From an uncultured Paludibaculum sp. (lineage in GTDB: Bacteria; Acidobacteriota; Terriglobia; Bryobacterales; Bryobacteraceae), in NCBI RefSeq assembly GCF_963665245.1, contig NZ_OY762269.1, positions 2,548,501 through 2,612,500 on the forward strand: DNA of 64,000 nt, in the 5' to 3' direction. The translations under genes and the position numbers were made by a program. This document shows positions 54,261 to 62,681 of the stretch, piece after piece (within the stretch, counting starts at the first letter, position 1; each line of letters begins with the position of its first letter). The notes beneath the pieces were generated by a model, which saw only the letters and a program-made list of their open reading frames with translations, was not told the DNA's origin and searched no databases.

Positions 54261-54329
54261 TTGACGGACGCCCCATGCGCGGATGTGACTCGCTGAACTC
54301 CAGGTGGGCCGTCGGCAATCCGGACATTG
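54261..54329 (+). repeat. dispersed repeat, copy C module 2 (partial)
   Basis: TTGACGGACGCCCCATGCGC ... GGCAATCCGGACATTG, the first half of module 2. The second half is missing. Confidence 0.8.
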
Positions 54330-54538
54330 AGCGACGAGCCCGGTCCCGCCGGCCCGGACTTCTCGTTTGTCCGCGATCCAGGAGAATCTGGACAGACCAC
54401 TTGTACGACATGGCGACTTCTCGGCCGGGTGGATTGGCGGCATCGGAATGAGACAGGCCCAGTTTGTGAGACACATCCGGGGGGAAGTACAATCAGCGTA
54501 TCAGGGGCTTTGCGGCTGGCCTCGCTGAATGCGTCACA

Positions 54539-55039
54539 ATGAGTCCTTCTTATAAGCTGACGGCTGTCCTCTTCGGAATTGGCGTCACGCTTCACAATCT
54601 CGAAGAAGCGATGTATCTAGTACGCTGGGCCCGTTCTCATTTGAAACTGCGGTTCGAGCCAAATCCCAAGATATATTGGGTCTTGACCTCGTTGGTTAGC
54701 GTTATGATTTGGATTCCGATTGTTGGCGTCTGCGTTTCAAAGGAGAGCCCCCATTTTCAAAGCGCCCTGTCAGGATTTGCCCTCGCCATGGCAATCAATG
54801 CGGTGTTGCCGCACCTCGTGATCAGCTTGGTCAAGCATTCTTACTCGCCGGGAGCGGGAACGGGAATGCTGTTCAACCTGCCACTGGGCGTGTTGTTGAT
54901 TCATGCGCAGTTGAGCGCGCACTCGATCTCGCGTGTCGGTGTCTGGCGGGAAGCAGTTCTGTATGCCTTGTTGTTGGCCGTCGGCACCTTCGGAAGCCTG
55001 TACGGAGCCCATGCGATCTTAGCCGCGAGGAGGGCGTGA
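54539..55039 (+). CDS. HXXEE domain membrane protein
   Basis: A 166-residue membrane protein with four or five helices and the signature HNLEEA near residue 19 in the first helix (VTLHNLEEAMYLVRWARSHL). HXXEE proteins are small predicted metal-binding membrane proteins of unknown role. It sits alone between repeat copies C and D. The ATG at 54539 is used; no strong ribosome binding site was found. Confidence 0.75.
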   Translation: MSPSYKLTAVLFGIGVTLHNLEEAMYLVRWARSHLKLRFEPNPKIYWVLTSLVSVMIWIPIVGVCVSKESPHFQSALSGFALAMAINAVLPHLVISLVKHSYSPGAGTGMLFNLPLGVLLIHAQLSAHSISRVGVWREAVLYALLLAVGTFGSLYGAHAILAARRA

Positions 55040-55121
55040 GTATCGAGACCTCGTGGAGTTGTCCCGCCAAGGGCCCTTTCGGGACATCCGTTGAGCCACT
55101 TGGTCGTATAACGCGCTATGT

Positions 55122-55260
55122 GCGGATGCGGCTCGCCGAACTCCAGGTGGGCCGTCGGCAATCCGGACACTGGCCCGGAACGGTGTTCGAGAGGCTTTCC
55201 CCAGATTAGGAACGACAAGTCCAAGCCGGCTTGTGTCCGCCCAACTTCCGAGTGGCGCGT
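55122..55260 (+). repeat. dispersed repeat, copy D (module 2)
   Basis: GCGGATGCGGCTCGCCGAAC through CCAGATTAGGAACGACAAG to CCGAGTGGCGCGT. It is the most complete module 2 after copy A and closes the island. A 16-base piece of its end (TCCGAGTGGCGCGTCG) recurs alone near 61112. Confidence 0.85.
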
Positions 55261-55496
55261 CGGGCATTGATCCTAATTGCTCTACACTGGGCGGCCAGCG
55301 GCGAGTAATCCAAATCCGGGTGGCTCAGACCCGGGCGTCAGATCGATTTGGCCAGATTTACGGTACAACTTCTTCGAGCGCTATCAGCAAGCGATCGGTC
55401 AGGCTCCGAGCTTCCGAATGGTGTGATTCAGGAATGGATGGCATTGGGGCTCAGTTCTCACATTTCTGTGGGCCGCGCCTCAACCGGCGAAGCAAT

Positions 55497-58115
55497 TTAT
55501 TCGAGCCTCAAAGCGGTGGTCGGGTCCGTTCTCGCAGCACGACGGGCTGGCGCCCAACAGGCGAGGGCAGCCATCACCAACAGCAGGACTACGACGGCGG
55601 CGTAGGTGATCACGTCGAACGGTCGAACGCCGAACAGCAGGGACTTGAGAAAGCCTGACAGCGCGTATGCCGCGGCGCCGCCGATGGTGACGCCAAGGAG
55701 AGCGGGTCTCAGTCCCTGGCGGACAGTCATGCTGACGATACCTGATGCGGTCGCGCCAAGTGCCATGCGAACTCCGATCTCGGCTGTGCGTGAGGTCACC
55801 GAATAAGAGAGAACGCTGTAGATGCCGAGGCTTGCCAGCAGCAGGGCCAGGCCGCTGAAGATGGCGAGGATAAACGAGTTCATACGCTGCGACGAAATGG
55901 AACGGTTGACCACGTCGTCGAAGGTGCGGATATCAGCAACCGGCAGATTCGGGTCGAGGCGGGCCACGACCGACCGAACTGCCCGCACGACCGCCATCGG
56001 ATCGTCGCGGGTTTCGAGAAGGAATTCGGAGGGCAGAGCAACCCGCCCATATGGCAAGTACACCGTCAGAGCCGGGCCGCGATCGAGTCCGCGTTCCAGA
56101 GAGTCGCCGGCGACGCCTACCACCTCCGCATCAATGTTATTCCACAGCAGCACATGTCGGCCGACCGGATCCTCACTCGGAAACAGCACTTTCGCCAATG
56201 CAGCACTGAGCATGACCGTGCGGTGCGCGGGTTCGGGTTGACCCCGCTCGGCCGAGACCGGTTTGTCGGTCGTGTTGAAGATGCGCCCGTGCAACAACGG
56301 CAAGCCTGCTGCGCGCAGGTATCCCGGCGTGATCACGCGCCAACCTGCCCAGGGTGGGGAGTTTGACCGGCGCGAGGCGGCGGAGATACCCATGCCGTAG
56401 TTCGGGCCCTGCACGGGACGCACGTTGACGGCACCGCTCGCAACGATGTCGGGGTTGACGGAAAGCTCATCGAGGAAGCGATCGATGAACTGCTTACCTA
56501 CGCCGTTCTCGCCGTAGCTTTGCGGATAGCTGATGGAGAACACGAGGCGATGGTGAGTCTGGAAGCCGCGCTGTTCGTTGATCAGCGCCTGAAAGCTGCG
56601 CGCCAGGAGGCCGGCTCCGACCAGGAGGACGAAGGCGAGCGCGATCTCGGCGGTCACCAGGATGGAGCGCAAGCGCCCCTGGCGGCGGCTTGTGCCTGCC
56701 TGCCGGTTGCCTTCGCGAAGGGCCGTGGCGATGCCTTGATCGGGTATTTGCAACACCGGCGCGAGACCGCATAGGACGCCAGTGATGAGCGCCGCGCCGA
56801 CGGCGAAGGCAAGCGCTCTTGGATCGAGACTCACTTCGTCGAGGCGAGGAAGACCACGAATCTCGAGTGTTCGCAGGAAACGCAGAGCGCCATGCGCAAT
56901 CAGGAGTCCGAGGCCAGCGCCGAAAGCGCTCAGCAGAAGAGACTCGAGCATGATGAAGCGGACGAGCCGGCCGCGTCCGGCGCCGAGTGCGGTGCGCAGG
57001 GCGATCTCGCGCTGGCGCCCCAAACCGCGCACCAGGAGGAGATTCGTGACATTCAGACAGGCGATCAGGAGCAGTAGAGCAACCGCGGCCAGGAGGATCC
57101 GCAGGGCGCGACCGGTGGTGGCCGGAGCAATCCAACGGCTGGCCGGAAAGAAAGCGAATCCGACGCCCTTGCAGTCTTTCGGATAGGTTTCGGCAAGAGA
57201 TCCGGCGACGCGATTGAGATCTGCTTGGGCGGCGTCCACCGTGATGCCTTTGACGAGGCGGCCGACGGCGGCGAATTCCGCGCTGGAGCGGTTGGCCGCG
57301 GCGCTATAGGCGATGGGGAGGTACACCTGATCGTCGATCCATGGCTCGCCCGGCGGGAGCACACCGATGATGGTGAAAGCCGCGCCATTGAGGCGCAGCG
57401 TCTTTCCAAGAACCGCGGTGTCAGCTTGATAGCGGCTCTTCCAGAATTTGTTGCCCAGAATGGCGACCGGCGCGCGATCCTCGTTCGCGGAGAAATCACG
57501 CCCAAGAATCGGAGCAACGGCCAGGGTGCGGAAGAAATCGACGGACACACGCGGGGCGGACACTCGCTCCGGTTGACCATCGCCGGTGAGATTGGCTTCG
57601 TCGCTGTGGTAGAGCCCAACGCTTTCAAACGACCGGTTGCGCGCGCGGAGATCCCAGAAGTTGGCCTCAGAGAACGCCACTTCGTTCATGCCGAGTTCGT
57701 GCCAGGTTGAGACTAACTCGACCAGGCGGCCGGGATCGCGAAACGGCAACGGACGCAGCAGAACCGTTTCGAAGACGCTGAAAATGGCGCTGCTGGCTCC
57801 GATACCAAGGGCCAGCATGAGGACGGCCATGGCTGTCATGCCAGGGTTGCGGCGCAGGCTGCGAAGGGACTGCCGAAGTTCCTTGCCAAAGCCCTCGAGA
57901 GACGATCCTCTGCGGATGTCTCGCACTTCTTCCTTGATCATTTCTATGCCTCCGACTTCGATGGCTGCCTCTCGCCGGGCGGTGGCCGAGTCGGCTCCGG
58001 ATTGGATCTTTTCGTCCTCGAGCAACTGGCGGTAGGAGCGGAGTTCTTCCTCAAGATCCGAGTCGACGAGTTCTCGGCGGAACAGATTGCGCCAGGTTGC
58101 CTTCAGCCAGTGCAT
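55497..58115 (-). CDS. ADOP-type MacB-like ABC permease
   Basis: An 872-residue permease of the acidobacterial duplicated orphan type. Residues 1-75 are the cytoplasmic ADOP N-domain (LKATWRNLFRRELVDSDLEE). The first MacB-like core with FtsX domain follows (ALGIGASSAIFSVFETVLLR; later LLLIACLNVTNLLLVRGLGR) and the second core at about 450-872 (RSILVTAEIALAFVLLVGAG; LRPALLGVTIGGAAAYALSG). It has no ATPase gene beside it, as is typical. It probably exports peptides or lipids using an ATPase from elsewhere. ATG 58115 has AAGGAGG ten bases upstream. The PadR gene precedes it by 13 bp. Confidence 0.9.
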   Translation of the reverse strand: MHWLKATWRNLFRRELVDSDLEEELRSYRQLLEDEKIQSGADSATARREAAIEVGGIEMIKEEVRDIRRGSSLEGFGKELRQSLRSLRRNPGMTAMAVLMLALGIGASSAIFSVFETVLLRPLPFRDPGRLVELVSTWHELGMNEVAFSEANFWDLRARNRSFESVGLYHSDEANLTGDGQPERVSAPRVSVDFFRTLAVAPILGRDFSANEDRAPVAILGNKFWKSRYQADTAVLGKTLRLNGAAFTIIGVLPPGEPWIDDQVYLPIAYSAAANRSSAEFAAVGRLVKGITVDAAQADLNRVAGSLAETYPKDCKGVGFAFFPASRWIAPATTGRALRILLAAVALLLLIACLNVTNLLLVRGLGRQREIALRTALGAGRGRLVRFIMLESLLLSAFGAGLGLLIAHGALRFLRTLEIRGLPRLDEVSLDPRALAFAVGAALITGVLCGLAPVLQIPDQGIATALREGNRQAGTSRRQGRLRSILVTAEIALAFVLLVGAGLLARSFQALINEQRGFQTHHRLVFSISYPQSYGENGVGKQFIDRFLDELSVNPDIVASGAVNVRPVQGPNYGMGISAASRRSNSPPWAGWRVITPGYLRAAGLPLLHGRIFNTTDKPVSAERGQPEPAHRTVMLSAALAKVLFPSEDPVGRHVLLWNNIDAEVVGVAGDSLERGLDRGPALTVYLPYGRVALPSEFLLETRDDPMAVVRAVRSVVARLDPNLPVADIRTFDDVVNRSISSQRMNSFILAIFSGLALLLASLGIYSVLSYSVTSRTAEIGVRMALGATASGIVSMTVRQGLRPALLGVTIGGAAAYALSGFLKSLLFGVRPFDVITYAAVVVLLLVMAALACWAPARRAARTDPTTALRLE

Positions 58116-58128
58116 GCTGACGTCCTCC

Positions 58129-58464
58129 TTATGAGATCTCCAGAGCATTCGCCATGGCGTCCGAGATGCGGCTCCAGTTTTCGGTTTCCTGCTTGAGTTG
58201 ACGGCGACCGAGTTTGGTCAGACGGTAGAACTTGGCCCGGCGGTTCGTTTCGGACTCGCCCCATTCGGCGGTGAGCCAGCCTGCTTCTTCGAGCCTGTGA
58301 AGGGCGGGGAAGAGCGAGCCTGGTTTGACTTGAAAAGTGTCGTTCGTCACCTGGGCGATGCGGCGAGATATTCCCAAACCATGCATTGGCTCAAGGCTAA
58401 GAACTTTCAAAATCAGGACGTCAAGCGTCCCCTGCAGCAGCGCCGTATTCGAAGGATGGGGCAT
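58129..58464 (-). CDS. PadR family transcriptional regulator
   Basis: A 111-residue PadR regulator: LLQGTLDVLILKVLSLEPMH, then GSLFPALHRLEEAGWLTAEW with the winged helix-turn-helix and an RRAKFYRLTKLG tail. It is 13 bp upstream of the ADOP permease on the same strand and should control it. The start at 58464 (MPHPSNTALLQGTLD) matches the family. Palindromic DNA lies directly upstream. Confidence 0.9.
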   Translation of the reverse strand: MPHPSNTALLQGTLDVLILKVLSLEPMHGLGISRRIAQVTNDTFQVKPGSLFPALHRLEEAGWLTAEWGESETNRRAKFYRLTKLGRRQLKQETENWSRISDAMANALEIS

Positions 58465-58470
58465 GAGTGC

Positions 58471-58510
58471 TATAGAGATTCTATATGTCGATCTACAGAC
58501 AGTCTATATG
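58471..58510. promoter_or_regulatory. operator of the PadR-permease operon
   Basis: A perfect inverted repeat TATAGA-GAT-TCTATA lies at 58471-58485, and TCTATATG occurs twice (58480-58487, 58503-58510). This is A/T-rich relative to the region and sits just before the padR start, as expected for PadR autoregulation. Confidence 0.6.
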
Positions 58511-58512
58511 AG

Positions 58513-59127
58513 AGCAGCTTGGAAGGCAATACCTATGAGTGTGCGTGTAGTCGTCTTGCACGACCGTTGACATCCAGGCCGGGACGCGATGGCACGCTCG
58601 ATCCAGATTGAGCTCGATCAGTCGCCGTTTCGGCCGCTGTGCCCGGAGAACGGGGGGCACGGAAGCCGAGATGAATACGGCACTGCCGGTTACCCACGAT
58701 CAACGGCGTAGTGTTTACGAACGCATGTGAGCGCGTAGTCGCCATGTCGTACGCGTGCTCTGGCCGGTCTCGTTTCTGCCTCAGCCTTTGAGGCTGTGGG
58801 GTATCTGACGATGAGATCCACGGGTATCGCTTCTCTTCGGTTTCCTTGACGCCCGTAGCGGCACGACGATTGGTTCGTGCTTTCTGTGTTTCTGAGCTGT
58901 GGCAGTTGGCGGTCGAATTTCGAATTGGCCATATCCGCAAGTGGAAGCGGAGCCTCGTCTTCAGGCCTTCACTGGATGATCTGGGTGCAGTGCGACGGGC
59001 CCCGTTCACCCTGCTGGCGTTTCTTGTCGAGTGGACCAACCTCCGAGTGACCCGTGATCCTGGCGCAATCCGGAGGCCTTTCACCGCATTGCTAAAACTC
59101 TTGAACGACTACTGCGGAGTTCCCAAT
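58513..59127. other. gap without supported gene
   Basis: Open frames on both strands (for example 58846-59154 plus) lack domains and run into the tandem repeats. No RNA feature was recognised. Confidence 0.4.
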
Positions 59128-59456
59128 GGCCCTGCGGGCCGCAAACGTGGATGAAGACGCGCTGCGAACCGCGACTGGGAAGGAGCGGGCACCGGTTCCG
59201 AACGCGTCTTCAATAGAGCCAACCGTGGCCCTGCGGGCCGCCAAAGCGGATGAAGCCGCGTTACGAACCCCAACCGTAAGGGAGGGGTCTCCGCTCGCTG
59301 CGAACCGCGCACGTCAGTAAGCGGGTACCCGTTCCGAACGCGTCTTCAATGGAGTCCCGCATGCCCCTGCGGGCCGCCAAAGCGGATGAAGCCGCGCCCC
59401 TTGTCCCAGTCCCCAAACGTAAGTGAGGGGCTACGCACGCGTCTTCCATGGAGCGC
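59128..59456 (+). repeat. three imperfect tandem repeats of 99-136 bp
   Basis: Units begin at 59128, 59227 and 59363 with G(G/C)CCCTGCGGGCCGC followed by (AAAG)CGGATGAAG(C/A)CGCG, and contain GAACGCGTCTTCAAT(A/G)GAG near their ends. The unit core CCTGCGGGCCGC can fold on itself. Purpose unknown. Confidence 0.75.
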
Positions 59457-59664
59457 CCGTCGTTGGTCCCACGAAAGACGATCCTGCCCGGAGAGGTTGT
59501 GTCGCGGAGTGTTTTGCTCGTGCTACCCTCGTCTGTGGGCGCACAGGGCGCCTCTTTCCGCGGACAGGACTGAGTCCACCTGGGGCGTGTTTGGTTGTCA
59601 GGTTCTCGCGAACCTCCTTTTACCCGATGCAAGCGGACCGGGGACACTTAGAGGAGGCCTCGCT

Positions 59665-60948
59665 ATGTCTATCCGTTTCCTGCCAGTTCGTCCGGATCTG
59701 GACCAACTCAAGCATCAAGCCAAAGAACTTCTGGCCGCCATTCATTCGGGCGATTCCGATGCAATTGCGGAACTCCAGGAACATCACCCTGAACCAACGG
59801 TGGACCCGCCCAGCGTCAAGCTGGCCGGTGCGCAGTTGGTACTGGCACGCATGTATCAGGCGAGCAGCTGGGCGCGGCTTGTCCAAGCCGTGAATCTCGC
59901 CAATGCCATCTGGAGAGACGACCTGCGCGCGGTTCTCGATCTGGTGACCCAGAACGGGAACCTGCTGTATGAGCAGACGCTCATCCGCAGTGACAGTAAC
60001 TGGGGTCCGCCCATGACCTATGCTGCCAACCTTGGGCGAGACCGCATCGTCCAGGCACTCCATGAGGCCGGCGCCACCGACCACCGCTCTGCGTGGGGTC
60101 GTGCGGTGCTGCAGGGCAAAATCGAAACCGCAAAACTTCTCGTCTGGATGCTCGGCAAACCCGCGATGCCCGACGACGGCCTGGGCGGGCCGGCGTATAC
60201 ACTGAGCGTCGAAGGGACGTTGTATGCGCTAGGCGTGGGCGCACGCGTTTATGACGGCAACGGCAAGCTCCTCGCGCCAGTGGATGTAGTGCTCGAGACC
60301 GATGGTAGAAATCCAGCGGCGAAGCACAAGATTCTCGAATTGTACGAGCAGCACGGTGTGGTGTATCCCGACACGCCGGTGATGGCGTTGCACCGCGGAA
60401 GAATCGATTTGCTCGCCGAACATCTGCGCCGTGATCCGGCACTTCTCAGCCGCACCTTCAGCCATCGCGAGATCTACCCCAGCGAAATAGGCTGTCTCGA
60501 TCCAATCAATGCGACAGTGGGCACCCCTCTCGGCGGAACAACACTGCTTCACATGTGCGTGGACTACGACGAGATGGAGATTGCGCTCTGGCTCCTCGAT
60601 CACGGGATGGACGTAAACGCATGTTCCGCCGTTGGCGCCAGCGGGTTCGGCGGCTACACCGCGCTCTTTTCAACAGTGGTGTCCCAGCCCAATTTCTGGA
60701 TGAACTACCGGAATCGCGGACCGTACATCGCGCCGTTCACCGAGCTTCTCCTGGAGCGCGGCGCTGACCCAAATATACGGGCGTCCCTATGGAAACAACT
60801 TCATCCCGGCCACGCAAAGCACGCTGACGGAGCGCGACATGAGTATCGCGATGTGACGGCGCTGTCGTGGGGGAGGCGATTCCATGCCCCGATCTTCGTG
60901 AGCGAGCCGGCGTTGCGTCTGATAGAAGCGGCCGGGGGCGCCGAGTAG
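59665..60948 (+). CDS. ankyrin-repeat-like protein
   Basis: A 427-residue protein. The first 75 residues have a helical domain (FLPVRPDLDQLKHQAKELLA) seen before ankyrin repeats in related bacterial proteins. Several ankyrin-like units follow: NWGPPMTYAANLGRDRIVQA, LQGKIETAKLLVWML, LHRGRIDLLAEHLRRD, GGTTLLHMCVDYDEMEIALW, LLDHGMDVNA and LLLERGADPNI. It probably binds other proteins in the cytoplasm. ATG 59665 has GAGGAGG seven bases upstream. Confidence 0.8.
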   Translation: MSIRFLPVRPDLDQLKHQAKELLAAIHSGDSDAIAELQEHHPEPTVDPPSVKLAGAQLVLARMYQASSWARLVQAVNLANAIWRDDLRAVLDLVTQNGNLLYEQTLIRSDSNWGPPMTYAANLGRDRIVQALHEAGATDHRSAWGRAVLQGKIETAKLLVWMLGKPAMPDDGLGGPAYTLSVEGTLYALGVGARVYDGNGKLLAPVDVVLETDGRNPAAKHKILELYEQHGVVYPDTPVMALHRGRIDLLAEHLRRDPALLSRTFSHREIYPSEIGCLDPINATVGTPLGGTTLLHMCVDYDEMEIALWLLDHGMDVNACSAVGASGFGGYTALFSTVVSQPNFWMNYRNRGPYIAPFTELLLERGADPNIRASLWKQLHPGHAKHADGARHEYRDVTALSWGRRFHAPIFVSEPALRLIEAAGGAE

Positions 60949-61679
60949 AAGCGACAGCGACCGCCCGAGTTGCATGGACTCCCCGCTTGTCCGAGCCAAG
61001 GATCTCGACACTCGACTGCGGTCGATCCGAGCTGCCTAATGCCGCCTGACGGCTCCGCGTGTAAGAATTGTGTCCGGATCGTTCGGCTATCCGGAGGGTG
61101 ATGGCCAATCTCCGAGTGGCGCGTCGTACGGCCGGAGCGATCGGCACCTACAAACGATCGTTGTCGTACATCGGTATTTGCCGGTGTCCTGATCGGCTTC
61201 GCGGTCACAGCCGTTTGGTCAGCGCGCCAACGCGGCCTCGGAGAAGGCGCGTCAATCCCATTTTGGCCGGGTTTGAACTTTCGTACGGAGCGTGCCGATG
61301 AAAGCAACAGCAGCATCGTGGGCGCGCGGTCGGATACGCATGGGGCGGCATCGAAGGCTGAGCGTAATCTTGAGGCCGCAGGTCTAGGCAGTTTTGGGGA
61401 TGGTCGACATTCTGTCCAGAGGTCTGGCCGTGGTGCGGAAGGAGTGATCTAGGTTTTGCCAGTGATCCGGCAGGAGGCACCCAGAAGAACTTACGGGGCG
61501 TTAATCGCTTTGGCGCACGTGGTGACATGAGACGGCTGAGCACACCGGCTTCAGCACACGCGGCTTTGGCCAGAGAATTCCGCATGCTACTTTGCGGGAA
61601 GTTGGTGGCGTTATTAAACCTGGACCGTCATGGTGGGCACCGCTGCCATCACTCTTACTGCGCAGAGGCGCTACGTTCC
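60949..61679. other. gap without supported gene
   Basis: No domain-bearing frame. A fragment of dispersed repeat module 2 (TCCGAGTGGCGCGTCG) appears near 61112. The stretch holds the presumed ends of two convergent genes. Confidence 0.4.
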
Positions 61680-62681
61680 TCACGCCGAGCAAGCTAAGGC
61701 ATAGTAGTTCCGGCGCAAGTCCAGATGCTCCCGCCGCTCAGATTCTACCCAGGCACCGTATTTTGCGGATTCGCCGTGAAGCAGTACCTCCGGCACGCGC
61801 AGCCCTGACTCGAGCGCCCAACGAATCCCTGAAGCGGATAGCGGATCTCGCGCCAGAGCCGCATCGCCAATCGCCATCCAAGCCTCTCCCTCCACTTGCT
61901 CGCGCCACATCGTATGCGCCGCGGCGATTCGGGGCGCCATTTCTTGCGGCGCCGCGACCGGGCAACTGTGAGCCATCGAGCGCCACACGTCGCTCCAACC
62001 CGCACCTTGCAGATTACAGCCGCCCACGTCAGTGAAAAATGCGGCCAGCCGCTGCCCACCTGGCAGCATCGCGGTGTACCACCATCCGCCCTCCACCGCG
62101 CGGATGCGTGTCCAGTGATCGGCCGTTGCGTCAGGCCAGGTTGCCGCAAGTCCGATCAGGTTTCCCTCGTTCCTGGCCCGCACGCCCATCCTCCTCAGCA
62201 GCCAGCCGCGCCGTCCCGATGCGTCCACCACAAACGGTGTTCGAGCGAGCGTCGACCCTGACTGCAGCACCCACTCGCGTCCGTCGCGCCGGATCTTTTC
62301 CATCGGCACGCCCAGTTGCACCTCTGATCCCCACCGCGCCGCCACCCGCGCCAGCATCCGGTCAAAACTGACGCGGTCTAGGTGCCAGCCGCTACCATAC
62401 GGCGAGGTGATGAAGTCCCGCACGGAGGCACCTTCAGGGCCCCATTCCGACACTACGCCCCAGACCGGCCAGTGTTGGCCTGCAGCGAAGTCTTCGGCTG
62501 CCCCAAGCCGCTCAATCAGGCTCATCACGGAAGGCGGCAGCATTTCGCCGCGACGGGCCGTGTCGAATTGAGACTCCTCCACAACGAGCACCTTGGCCCC
62601 GGCCCACCTCAGTGCGATTGCCGCCGCCGCACCTGCCGGCCCGCCTCCGATGAGGACACAGTCGTAGCAACGCGGGGTCAA
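61680..62681 (-). CDS. LodB/GoxB-like flavoprotein (cofactor maturation)
   Basis: A 333-residue FAD-dependent protein. N-terminal Rossmann motif DCVLIGGGPAGAAAAIALRW (GxGxxG) and later GEAWMAIGDAALARDPLSAS, with the FAD-binding GD motif. It belongs to the tryptophan-halogenase/geranylgeranyl-reductase-like group that includes LodB and GoxB. Those proteins make the cysteine tryptophylquinone cofactor in their LodA/GoxA partner. A TTG at 62681 overlaps the lodA-like stop (TTGA), so translation is coupled. Other starts upstream would lie inside the partner gene. Confidence 0.8.
   Translation of the reverse strand: MTPRCYDCVLIGGGPAGAAAAIALRWAGAKVLVVEESQFDTARRGEMLPPSVMSLIERLGAAEDFAAGQHWPVWGVVSEWGPEGASVRDFITSPYGSGWHLDRVSFDRMLARVAARWGSEVQLGVPMEKIRRDGREWVLQSGSTLARTPFVVDASGRRGWLLRRMGVRARNEGNLIGLAATWPDATADHWTRIRAVEGGWWYTAMLPGGQRLAAFFTDVGGCNLQGAGWSDVWRSMAHSCPVAAPQEMAPRIAAAHTMWREQVEGEAWMAIGDAALARDPLSASGIRWALESGLRVPEVLLHGESAKYGAWVESERREHLDLRRNYYALACSA

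Noticed and set aside
53771..54595. A 274-codon minus-strand frame between Amj and the HXXEE gene
   Set aside because: Its sequence is largely dispersed repeat modules; the conserved 'protein' pieces in other copies reflect DNA repeat identity in several frames.
47977..55260. Integron attC sites between island genes
   Set aside because: The repeats show RYYYAAC-like strings but no matching GTTRRRY core at the expected distance, and no integron integrase was seen.
58846..59154. A 102-codon plus-strand frame upstream of the tandem repeats
   Set aside because: No ribosome binding site or known domain, and its end runs into the repeat array.
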